Notes: generated by a model not told the origin, from the sequence alone. Counted from the stretch's first letter, positions 1 to 5,066 are shown. The stretch is 5,066 bases of DNA from Caldilineae bacterium (GCA_003694905.1 RFJM01000152.1:1-5066), one strand, 5' to 3'. Numbers and translations: made by a program.

Positions 1-2
1 GG

Positions 3-278
3 ACGGCGGCGGGCGGTGGGACGGTTCTTTCGGTCGCGGCGTCGAGCGCGAGGCTCGCGCTGTTGCCGAAGACACGGCTTCTCAAGATCGCAGCACCTTT
101 GAACACCGCCGTGTTCTTGAAATTCGGAGACAACACCGTCACGGCGGGCACGACGACCGGGACATTCGACAACTTCGTCGGCGAGGGCGTCGTGGGTTGG
201 ATCGGCGTTCCCCCCGGCGCGACCCACGTCGCTTACATCGGAACGACGGCGGGGTCGGCGATTCTCGCGCAGGCGTAA
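3..278 (+). CDS. Small phage virion-type protein, 5'-truncated by window edge
   Basis: The frame is open from the window edge to TAA at 276-278, giving 91 residues without a start that must be used; a TTG at 63 exists, but the upstream residues (VLSVAASSARLALLP) look like part of the same protein, so the gene probably starts outside. The body has the pattern FLKFGDNTVTA, then a Gly/Thr-rich stretch, then GWIGVPPGATHVAYI and a Gly-Thr-Ala tail. This resembles a class of roughly 100-residue beta-rich proteins found among tail and structural genes of Caudoviricetes prophages (a 'fGd..vtA ... vp.gathva.i' layout). No catalytic motif, signal peptide or membrane segment is visible. The family resemblance is from memory of such proteins, so the role in the virion is inferred. 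An isolated low-complexity bacterial protein is the alternative. Confidence 0.55.
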   Translation, partial: TAAGGGTVLSVAASSARLALLPKTRLLKIAAPLNTAVFLKFGDNTVTAGTTTGTFDNFVGEGVVGWIGVPPGATHVAYIGTTAGSAILAQA

Positions 279-283
279 CATCG

Positions 284-493
284 ATGGCGCTCGCGGTCAC
301 GAACTTCGCCGCAACGGCGACGACGGCAGCGGTTGAGGCTCGCCGGCAGGTCACCGATTCGGCCTGGGGCCGACGCTTCGCGCGCCTGGGCGAAGGGCCG
401 CACCACATACCGGGGTCTGTCCCAAAGTCCGGGGTCAACAGCGAATCACGGATGCGCCGCACAAGAGCACAGGAGCTCCGGCCGCATCCGTGA
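284..493 (+). CDS. Short ORF after the phage-like gene, probably a truncated phage gene
   Basis: ATG at 284 lies 5 nt after the stop of the preceding phage-like gene, the tight spacing usual in phage structural modules. The first ~40 residues (MALAVTNFAATATTAAVEA, then RRQVTDSAWGRRFARLG) look like a genuine protein start. From about residue 41 the sequence is Arg/Pro-rich and overlaps the CCGGGGTC repeats and the left arm and loop of the 15-bp inverted repeat; the stop falls inside the right arm. The natural reading is that only about 284-405 is ancestral coding sequence and that the 3' part was replaced at a junction. No Shine-Dalgarno is visible before the ATG. Family and function are not recognised. 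It may also be a spurious frame in GC-rich DNA. Confidence 0.3.
   Translation: MALAVTNFAATATTAAVEARRQVTDSAWGRRFARLGEGPHHIPGSVPKSGVNSESRMRRTRAQELRPHP
410..436 (+). repeat. Two direct copies of CCGGGGTC
   Basis: CCGGGGTC occurs at 410-417 and again at 429-436, separated by 11 nt (TGTCCCAAAGT). The first copy is part of GGGGTCTGTCCC, whose outer GGG and CCC can pair. This sits where the coding character of the preceding ORF fades and just before the 15-bp inverted repeat, so it may mark the edge of an inserted or recombined segment. The repeat is short and could be coincidental in GC-rich DNA. Confidence 0.4.
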
Positions 494-497
494 TTCG
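442..497. repeat. 15-bp perfect inverted repeat with 26-nt loop
   Basis: CGAATCACGGATGCG at 442-456 is the exact reverse complement of CGCATCCGTGATTCG at 483-497. The 26-nt spacer contains a GGAGCTCC palindrome at 472-479. A 15-bp perfect match is very unlikely by chance at this distance. No T-run follows the right arm, so it is not an intrinsic terminator. It could be a palindromic dispersed repeat, a small hairpin-forming element, or the footprint of an insertion at the phage/host junction. The function is unknown. Confidence 0.75.
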
Positions 498-550
498 GCA
501 TGTTGCAGGCCAATCGTCACCCTCGTTTTCAGGAGAGGTTTCCGGCCTCT

Positions 551-559
551 GGGACGCGG
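551..559. repeat. Left target-site duplication of the MITE (GGGACGCGG)
   Basis: GGGACGCGG directly abuts the first base of the left terminal inverted repeat at 560 and is repeated exactly at 776-784. The match ends at both sides (T/C before, G/C after), so the duplication is exactly 9 bp. Its edge coincides with the limit of inverted-repeat pairing, as expected for a transposition target duplication. Confidence 0.82.
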
Positions 560-636
560 GACACTGTAACAGATTAGTCGGTATGTGGCGCGGTGGCTGG
601 CTGACTGGAAGTCTGCCCTTTCGGGCCTTCGGCCAG

Positions 637-656
637 AGGCCAGCCTACGCTGGCCT
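637..656. repeat. Hairpin inside the MITE (8-bp stem)
   Basis: AGGCCAGC at 637-644 pairs perfectly with GCTGGCCT at 649-656 across a 4-nt loop (CTAC). It lies in the interior of the mobile element and, with the next hairpin, gives it a highly structured core. There is no T-tract, so it is not a terminator. Confidence 0.65.
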
Positions 657-661
657 GATAA

Positions 662-681
662 CCGTCGGCGCAGGCCGACGG
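662..681. repeat. Hairpin inside the MITE (8-bp stem)
   Basis: CCGTCGGC at 662-669 pairs perfectly with GCCGACGG at 674-681 across the loop GCAG. It follows the previous hairpin by 5 nt. Immediately downstream is GGCTGGCGCAGCCTGT (680-695), which closely resembles the core of the hairpin at the far end of the window (5039-5053). Confidence 0.65.
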
Positions 682-775
682 CTGGCGCAGCCTGTAGAGG
701 TCGAATTTACTTGGCGCAATGCACGATCTTCTGCCAACAGCCAGCGCGAGCCACCGACCGAATTGTTACAGTGTC

Positions 776-784
776 GGGACGCGG
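776..784. repeat. Right target-site duplication of the MITE (GGGACGCGG)
   Basis: This is an exact copy of 551-559, starting at the base after the right terminal inverted repeat. Removing 560-784 would restore an uninterrupted sequence CTCT-GGGACGCGG-CCAGCAT, the predicted empty site. Confidence 0.82.
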
Positions 785-792
785 CCAGCATA

Positions 793-821
793 TTGGTCAA
801 AACGTGTCGCTCGGCTAAAAT
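793..821 (+). promoter_or_regulatory. Candidate sigma70-type promoter for the polysaccharide operon
   Basis: TTGGTC (793-798) is followed after 17 bp by TAAAAT (816-821). The -10 box matches TATAAT at 5 of 6 positions, the -35 matches TTGACA only at TTG, and the spacing is optimal. The surrounding ~35 bp is noticeably AT-richer than the rest of the window. Transcription would start near 828, leaving a leader of about 30 nt to the ATG at 858 and excluding the GTG at 825 as a start. The box sits 8 bp downstream of the MITE's right duplication. This is a prediction by eye only. Confidence 0.45.
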
Positions 822-857
822 AGAGTGTCGGCCTTCTCACGTCCGATCCACCATGCC

Positions 858-2294
858 ATGAACAGCCTGCGCATCACCTCCCCCCGTACACTGACCCTGC
901 TCAAGGCGCTGACCCTGCTGCTGGGTATCGGTCTCGTCGCCCTGTATGGTTGGCTGGTCGTGGTGCAGCCTGCCGCGGCCGACCAGCTCACCGCGGTCCT
1001 CATGATCGGGCTCAACATCCTGCTCGTCCTCTACGACCCTATGGCGGGCTTTCTCATGTGGATCTTCGTGGTGCCCTTTGCCAAGTTCCTCCCCTTCGAT
1101 CTGCACATGCCCGCCGGCGTGCCCGACCTCAGCTTCTCGCGCGTGGTGGGGGGCTTCCTGGTCCTATACCTGCTCGCGCAGACGGCCCGACGCCGCTATC
1201 GCTTGCCCAACCTCACAGCACTGGAACTGGTCATCCCCTTCTACGTCATCGCGCTAGGCATCGCCGCGGCCCGCTCCATGTTCGGCTGGGTGACCGGCTT
1301 TCAGGCCGTTCTGGATAGCTACATCATGCCCCTGTTGGCCTATTTCATTGCCCGCTACCTTCTGGCCAACAAGCGGGACTACCGTTCCCTGGGTAATGTG
1401 CTCATTCTCATGGCCGTCATCCTGGCCGTGCTCGCGACCCTGGAACAACTTTTCGGGATTCAGCTCTTCCGTACCGAAACCACTGCCGACTACTACACGC
1501 GCGGCATTCGCAAAGTGGGGGCCCTTCTGGGCAATCCGGCTTACATCGCCCTGGCCATCAACGTCACCCTACCCATGGTCCTGCTGCGTATCATTCAGGC
1601 CACCCGGCCGCGCACGCGCTGGTTTTACGTGGGCATTTTCCTCTTGCTGGAAACCGGCATCTTTCTCACCTACAACCGTTCCGGCTACCTGGGCAGCCTG
1701 CTGGTCCTGCTGGTTTTGGCCCTGCTGAACGGACGTTTGCGGCGCTATGTCATCCCCCTGCTGCTGGTGGGCGGTCTCGTTGCCTTCTTCTCCTGGAATG
1801 CCATCCAGAACAGCAACGCCGGTACCCGCCTGACCGCCGAAAGCCCGGTGGATTACCGCCTGCAGGCCATCCAGATCGGCCTTGAGATCCACCGGGAGCA
1901 GCCTATTTTCGGCGCGGGCCTGGGCAGCTTCGGGCGACTGGCCGCTCGGCGCGGTTTCGACATCGGCCATGCCTTTGTCCTGCCCACACCCCACAACACC
2001 TATCTGGACATGCTGGTTTCGGGCGGGTATGTCCTGCTGGGGACTTACCTGTTGCTGGCCGCCGCCCTGGCCCTCACCCTTTTCCGGCAGGGATTGCGCT
2101 TCCGCCGCCGGCTGCGGGCCACCCCTCTCTATCTCCAGGCCGCCTGGGCCAGCATGTTCGCCTACTACATCCCCACCGCTACCTTCGACATCGCCTTTTC
2201 CTACTACTCCAACATGATTTTCTGGACCATCATGGGCGCGGTCATCACCCGTTCCATGCTCGACACCCCTGAAGCCGTGCAGGACGCCGTCTGA
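858..2294 (+). CDS. O-antigen ligase/polymerase (Wzy/WaaL-type) membrane protein
   Basis: This 478-residue polytopic inner-membrane protein is predicted to polymerise or transfer lipid-linked oligosaccharide units during surface-polysaccharide assembly. Hydrophobic segments fall at about 12-35, 43-59, 62-80, 94-109, 121-138, 150-170, 179-199, 227-246, 255-271, 276-290, 298-313, 391-409, 428-443 and 452-465, so around 12-14 membrane spans. The O-antigen ligase domain (Wzy_C type) covers roughly 255-410: TYNRSGYLG (271-279), then a large external loop (about 315-389) with GAGLGSFG (352-359) and PHNTYLDMLVSGG (378-390), the hallmark HN-x-Y-L segment. Length and layout fit the family. GTG at 825 would add 11 residues, but ATG 858 is preferred because it fits the promoter candidate and puts a short basic N-terminus before the first span. 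No Shine-Dalgarno is seen. Polymerase and ligase cannot be told apart from sequence. It is the first gene of the set. Confidence 0.9.
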   Translation: MNSLRITSPRTLTLLKALTLLLGIGLVALYGWLVVVQPAAADQLTAVLMIGLNILLVLYDPMAGFLMWIFVVPFAKFLPFDLHMPAGVPDLSFSRVVGGFLVLYLLAQTARRRYRLPNLTALELVIPFYVIALGIAAARSMFGWVTGFQAVLDSYIMPLLAYFIARYLLANKRDYRSLGNVLILMAVILAVLATLEQLFGIQLFRTETTADYYTRGIRKVGALLGNPAYIALAINVTLPMVLLRIIQATRPRTRWFYVGIFLLLETGIFLTYNRSGYLGSLLVLLVLALLNGRLRRYVIPLLLVGGLVAFFSWNAIQNSNAGTRLTAESPVDYRLQAIQIGLEIHREQPIFGAGLGSFGRLAARRGFDIGHAFVLPTPHNTYLDMLVSGGYVLLGTYLLLAAALALTLFRQGLRFRRRLRATPLYLQAAWASMFAYYIPTATFDIAFSYYSNMIFWTIMGAVITRSMLDTPEAVQDAV

Positions 2295-2354
2295 CCACTC
2301 CCGCCTCGTCCCTTCTCGATCCCCAAACTTCCAACCGGACCCGACCAACTCTCT
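2295..2354 (+). other. C-rich, G-poor spacer between operon genes
   Basis: The 60-nt gap has 31 C and only 6 G, no inverted repeat and no Shine-Dalgarno or promoter-like boxes. An unstructured C-over-G transcript stretch is the type of sequence Rho binds, so it could act as a weak internal rut site. It could equally be a neutral spacer. The composition is observed; the role is speculation. Confidence 0.2.
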
Positions 2355-3749
2355 ATGAGCAGCCTCTATACCCACTTCCTGCGCAACATCGTCTTGCCTA
2401 TTGGCTCCAACCTCGTCGGCTACGGCGAAGTCATGCCCCATCTGCGCCGCCTGGAGCGCTCCCAATGGTGGAGTCCCCAGGAGATCCGCGAATTGCAAAA
2501 CCGCAAGCTGCGCCGTCTCATCCACCATGTCTACCGGCACGTCCCGTTCTACCGCCGCGTCTTCGATGAGCGCGGCCTGACGCCGGATGACATCCGTACC
2601 ACCGACGATCTGGTGAAACTCCCCATCGTGGACAAACGGATCATCACCCGGCACTACCAGGAGGAGATGCGCGACCACTCCATCCCCAAGAGCAAGCTGA
2701 TCCATGCCACCTCCAGCGGCTCCACGGGCGAGAAGCTCCAGTACTGGACCACCCGCAGGCAGAAGGCCATGAAATGGGCGGGCATGTTTCGCTGGTGGGA
2801 GCTGACCGGCTACGAATTCGGCAAGCCCTATGCCACCTTCCAGGTCTCGCCCAACCGCGGCTTGGTGGGCCTGCCCGTGCTGGAAAAGCTGGAATGGCTC
2901 ATGCTGCGCCATACCTGGATCACCCCCTTCGTGATGAACGAAGAGATCTTCGACAACTATGTGCGCGAGCTGGAGAACTCGAAGGCGGTAATGCTACGGG
3001 CCTACGCTTCGGTCATCTACTACCTCTCGCGCTATATGGTTGAGCACGGCTACAACGTCCACATCCCCGCCATCACCACTACGGGCGAGACCCTCACCCC
3101 ACACATGCGCGAGACCATCGAGCAAGCCTTCGCGCCCGGTCGGGTCTTCGATGACTACGGGGCCGACGGCATGCAGATCGCGGCCGAATGCGACCACCAC
3201 GACGGCATGCACATCAACGCCGAAACCGTCTTCGTCGAGATCATTCGCGATGGCGAACGTGTGCCCGAGGGCGAACTGGGCGAAATCGTGCTCACCAACC
3301 TGGATGCCACCGCCGTCCCCTTCATCCGCTACAACGTCCAGGACGTGGGCATCCTCGACACCAGCCCCTGTGCCTGCGGTCGCGGCCTGCCCCGGTTTAG
3401 CCACGTGGAAGGCCGCCTCACCGATATGTTCGTCACACCCGATGGCCACTGGCTTTCGGTTCATCAGTTCACCGGCTTCTTCTCCAAGTTCAAGCCGGTA
3501 CGCGCCTTTCAGGTTATCCAGAAAGAAGTCGACCTGATCGTGGTCAAGATGGTCGTGGAGGAAGGATACACCGAAGAGGATGAGCGGACCATCCGCGAGC
3601 GCTTTCGCCAATACGTGGGCCCGGATACCCGGTTCCTTTTCGAATACGTCGATGAGATACCGGCCACGCCCACCGGCAAGCGCCGTTTCTTCATCTCCGA
3701 GGTCATCACGGGCACCGAGAACACGCTGGGACCGGTGAACCGGCCATGA
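2355..3749 (+). CDS. CapK/PaaK-like adenylate-forming enzyme (phenylacetate-CoA ligase family)
   Basis: This 464-residue soluble enzyme belongs to the adenylate-forming superfamily, in the branch containing phenylacetate-CoA ligases, coenzyme F390 synthetases and capsule protein CapK. The N-terminal LRRLIHHVYRHVPFYRRVF (52-70) is the usual family opening. The ATP phosphate-binding loop is TSSGSTGEK (119-127). Further motifs are TTTGETL (241-247), FDDYGADGM (265-273, the YG-containing aromatic/AMP-binding motif), AAECDHHDGMHIN (276-288), RYNVQD (325-330, RYR-x-GD equivalent), CACGRGLP (339-346), GR-x-x-D (353-357) and the C-terminal catalytic lysine in PTGKRRF (K442). The spacing after YG lacks the usual YG-x-x-Glu; D271 may stand in. 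C279, C339 and C341 could bind a metal, as seen in some relatives. In CapK-type loci the substrate is unknown; activating an acyl group for glycan modification is the usual inference, whereas aromatic catabolism is unlikely here. ATG 2355 has no Shine-Dalgarno. Confidence 0.88.
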   Translation: MSSLYTHFLRNIVLPIGSNLVGYGEVMPHLRRLERSQWWSPQEIRELQNRKLRRLIHHVYRHVPFYRRVFDERGLTPDDIRTTDDLVKLPIVDKRIITRHYQEEMRDHSIPKSKLIHATSSGSTGEKLQYWTTRRQKAMKWAGMFRWWELTGYEFGKPYATFQVSPNRGLVGLPVLEKLEWLMLRHTWITPFVMNEEIFDNYVRELENSKAVMLRAYASVIYYLSRYMVEHGYNVHIPAITTTGETLTPHMRETIEQAFAPGRVFDDYGADGMQIAAECDHHDGMHINAETVFVEIIRDGERVPEGELGEIVLTNLDATAVPFIRYNVQDVGILDTSPCACGRGLPRFSHVEGRLTDMFVTPDGHWLSVHQFTGFFSKFKPVRAFQVIQKEVDLIVVKMVVEEGYTEEDERTIRERFRQYVGPDTRFLFEYVDEIPATPTGKRRFFISEVITGTENTLGPVNRP

Positions 3750-3759
3750 ATAACTTACC

Positions 3760-4896
3760 GTGAGCAGAGACAACATGGCGGCAGGCGGGACATCGTCGCT
3801 CTTTGCCGGGGTTGGTATAGCCGTGATGGGACCGTACCCGCCGCGGCCCGGTGGCGTCTCGATCCAATGCGAGATGCTGGCCGCGTTGCTCGCCGCGGCG
3901 GGCGCACGCGTGACCCGGCTGAACAGCGACCTGCCGGCCTTGAGGCGCCGCAAGCTGGGGCGTTGGCTTCTGCCAGGGGCTCAGGTCCTGGCGTTGGGGT
4001 GGCGCCTGTGGCGAACGCGGTATCGCTGGCAGATTCTTCACATCCATGCCGCCTCCTGGTGGGGGTTCATGCCCGCTGTGGTGGGGCTGACGGCGCGCGT
4101 CTGGGGCAAGCGGGTGGTGGTGACCTATCACGGCGGCGAGGCAGCCCGGTTTCTGGCCCGCTGGGGATGGCTGGCGCGACCGGTTCTGCGCCGCGCCCAC
4201 GTTCTCATCACCCTCACCCCCATGCAGGCGGGCATCTTTCGGGCCCATGGCCTGGCCTCTCGCGTGATCCCCAACATCCTCTCCCTCGAAGCGTTTCCCT
4301 TCCGCCCGCGGCAGTCGTTGGCCCCTCGCCTGCTCTGGCTCAGGCAGTTCGAGCCCCAATATCGCCCCCTGGACGCGCTGGCCGTCCTGGCCGCCGTGCA
4401 GGAGGACTATCCCGAAGCCGCTCTGGTCATGGCCGGCGGCGGCTCCCTGGCGGCCGTTCTGCGGGAGACCGCGGCCAAACAACATTTGCGTGGCATCCGC
4501 TTTCGCGGCCAGCTTTCCCCCGAGGAGGTGGTCAGGGCCTACGCCGAGGCCGATATCTTCCTCAATACCTCGGCCGTAGACAATCTGCCCCTGACCCTGC
4601 TGGAGGCAGCGGCCAGCGGCCTGCCCATCGTCACCACTGCTGCCGGCGCCATTCCCGATCTCATCGAACATGGGAGAACGGGGTTGATGGCCGCGGTGGG
4701 AGATGTGGCCGGGCTGGCCGCGCAGGTGCGGGCCTTGCTGGCCTCGCCGGAACTGGCTGCGGCGTTGTCTCAGGCCGGCCGCGAGCTGGCAGAGCAGTTT
4801 GCCTGGCCTGAGATTGCACCCCGGCTTGCTGCAGCCTATGGCCTGTCCCAAAGCACCGAGCGGGAGCAGTTGTCCCGAGCCAGCCGGGAGGGGTAG
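3760..4896 (+). CDS. Glycosyltransferase, GT4 type (GT-B fold)
   Basis: This 378-residue cytoplasmic or membrane-associated enzyme should transfer a sugar from a nucleotide donor to a growing, probably lipid-linked glycan. The N-terminal acceptor domain starts with a beta strand and glycine loop, VGIAVMGPYPPRPGGVS (18-34), then HIHAASWWG (94-102) and VVVTYHGGEAARF (119-131). The C-terminal donor domain has LWLRQF (192-197), LVMAGGGS (222-229), FRGQLSPEEV (248-257), ADIFLNTSAVDN (264-275) and LPLTLLEAAASGLPIVTT (276-293), ending in GAIPDLIEHGRTGL (296-309). The E-x7-E donor motif appears as D274-x7-E282, a known variation, and the usual donor-phosphate lysine position seems to be Arg (R195...R202). 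GTG 3760 starts 10 bp after the preceding stop; ATG 3775 is equally possible, but ATG 3826 would cut the first strand. The last ~16 residues look like a non-conserved tail. Donor and acceptor are not predictable. Confidence 0.9.
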   Translation: MSRDNMAAGGTSSLFAGVGIAVMGPYPPRPGGVSIQCEMLAALLAAAGARVTRLNSDLPALRRRKLGRWLLPGAQVLALGWRLWRTRYRWQILHIHAASWWGFMPAVVGLTARVWGKRVVVTYHGGEAARFLARWGWLARPVLRRAHVLITLTPMQAGIFRAHGLASRVIPNILSLEAFPFRPRQSLAPRLLWLRQFEPQYRPLDALAVLAAVQEDYPEAALVMAGGGSLAAVLRETAAKQHLRGIRFRGQLSPEEVVRAYAEADIFLNTSAVDNLPLTLLEAAASGLPIVTTAAGAIPDLIEHGRTGLMAAVGDVAGLAAQVRALLASPELAAALSQAGRELAEQFAWPEIAPRLAAAYGLSQSTEREQLSRASREG

Positions 4897-5033
4897 GGTT
4901 CAGGCCGGTGCGGGGTGTGGTTCAATTTGGGGGTAGCTGGCGGGTGGGCCCCCCGGAAACGTCGCGGCCGCACCCAACCGGACAACCGCGCACAGTTTCA
5001 GCTTGCCAGGCCGTGCTGCGTGGGCCGGCATCC
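4897..5033. other. Non-coding tail after the glycosyltransferase
   Basis: Very GC-rich, with G-runs near 4929-4949, a GGGCCC palindrome near 4947-4952 and a GCGGCCGC palindrome at 4964-4971. I found no stem followed by a T-tract, so no intrinsic terminator can be called. No start codon with a convincing coding frame was seen. Transcription may run on to genes beyond the window or end by a Rho-dependent route. Confidence 0.4.
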
Positions 5034-5055
5034 GGACAGGCTGGAAAGCCTGTCC
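5034..5055. repeat. Perfect hairpin, probable dispersed repeat
   Basis: GGACAGGC at 5034-5041 pairs exactly with GCCTGTCC at 5048-5055 around the loop TGGAAA. It is followed by TACATGC and not by a T-run, so terminator function is unlikely. From general familiarity, ACAGGCTGGAAAGCCTGTCC-like words recur many times in some environmental bacterial genomes, which would make this one copy of a small palindromic intergenic repeat. Its core GGCTGGAAAGCCTGT resembles GGCTGGCGCAGCCTGT at 680-695 inside the MITE. Confidence 0.6.
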
Positions 5056-5066
5056 TACATGCAGCC

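Larger units (their letters stand above)
560..775. mobile_element. MITE-like non-autonomous element, 216 bp
   Basis: The left end (560-582) starts GACACTGTAACA and the right end (753-775) finishes TGTTACAGTGTC. Over 23 bp the ends are inverted copies with 19 matches, the outer 12 being perfect. Inverted similarity continues inward with gaps: GCTGGCTGACTGG at 596-608 against CCAACAGCCAGC at 734-745, so the imperfect arms reach about 45 bp. Both ends are flanked by the same 9-bp word. The interior encodes no transposase and holds two strong small hairpins (637-656, 662-681), so mobilisation would need a transposase in trans. A 9-bp duplication is compatible with several DDE families (for example IS4-, IS1- or IS256-type elements); I cannot assign one from the ends alone. 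The orientation is arbitrary. Confidence 0.82.
494..857. other. Intergenic region carrying a MITE and a promoter candidate
   Basis: This 364-bp stretch has open frames on both strands, but their translations are Arg/Pro/Ser-rich, cross repeat boundaries and have no recognisable domain. I take none of them as a gene. It contains a short linker (498-550) with a weak AGAGG/CCTCT hairpin at 534-550, the 216-bp element at 560-775 with its 9-bp flanking duplications, and a sigma70-like promoter candidate at 793-821. No tRNA or riboswitch fold was recognised. Confidence 0.6.

Noticed and set aside
400..500. CRISPR array
   Set aside because: Only two short direct copies and one palindrome are present; there is no series of regularly spaced repeats.
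139..513. 124-residue minus-strand frame opposite the phage-like genes
   Set aside because: Arg/Pro/Ser-rich translation without domain character; the plus-strand frame here has a far more protein-like sequence.
825..857. GTG at 825 as start of the O-antigen ligase-type gene
   Set aside because: It would lie upstream of the predicted transcription start near 828, and the extra 11 residues add nothing recognisable; ATG 858 is preferred.
490..861. 123-residue plus-strand frame across the intergenic region
   Set aside because: It runs through the mobile element, both target duplications and the promoter candidate, so it is a chance frame.
1569..2912. Long 447-residue open frame on the minus strand
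   Set aside because: It lies opposite the O-antigen ligase-type gene and the start of the CapK-like gene, both with clear family motifs. Its translation is a Gly/Ala/Gln/His/Asp-rich mix without domains, typical of the antisense of GC-rich coding DNA.
2994..3953. 319-residue open frame on the minus strand
   Set aside because: It spans the end of the CapK-like gene, the short gap and the start of the glycosyltransferase gene in antisense; composition is that of a shadow frame.
3706..4851. 381-residue open frame on the minus strand
   Set aside because: It is fully antisense to the glycosyltransferase gene, rich in Gly, Arg, Gln and Pro, and has no recognisable motif.
5034..5055. Intrinsic terminator for the operon
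   Set aside because: The stem is perfect, but no T-tract follows on either strand, and the motif looks like a dispersed intergenic repeat.

Overview
The window is GC-rich bacterial DNA in three blocks. Gene content points to a free-living bacterium with a surface-polysaccharide locus. The style of the proteins and the short GC-rich hairpin repeats are reminiscent of Chloroflexota (Anaerolineae/Caldilineae-like) genomes. That assignment is a weak inference; no rRNA or marker gene is present to confirm it.

Block 1 (1-~400) looks phage-derived. It holds the 3' end of a small virion-type protein (3-278), followed 5 nt later by a short reading frame (284-493) whose beginning looks coding but whose end runs into repeat DNA. 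Block 2 (~400-857) has no convincing gene. It contains a tandem 8-bp motif, a 15-bp perfect inverted repeat (442-456/483-497) and a clean non-autonomous mobile element. This element is a 216-bp MITE-like sequence at 560-775, with 23-bp imperfect terminal inverted repeats (19/23 matching) and an exact 9-bp target duplication (GGGACGCGG) on both sides. A candidate sigma70-type promoter (793-821) starts 8 bp after the right-hand duplication.

Block 3 (858-4896) is a three-gene, same-strand set, probably one operon. It encodes an O-antigen ligase/polymerase-type membrane protein (858-2294), a CapK/PaaK-like adenylate-forming enzyme (2355-3749) and a GT4-type glycosyltransferase (3760-4896). Gaps between genes are 60 and 10 bp. 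Together they fit part of an exopolysaccharide or capsule locus: the glycosyltransferase adds a sugar to a lipid-linked oligosaccharide, the Wzy/WaaL-type protein polymerises or transfers the repeat units at the outer face of the membrane, and the CapK-like enzyme presumably activates an acyl or carboxylate group used to modify or supply the glycan. The cluster probably continues beyond the window.

The last 170 bases (4897-5066) show no gene. They end in a perfect 8-bp-stem hairpin without a T-tract, which looks like a dispersed repeat, not a terminator. The main points of interest are the MITE with its exact target duplication directly upstream of the operon promoter, the abrupt change from phage-like to polysaccharide DNA, and the absence of Shine-Dalgarno sequences before all three operon genes.
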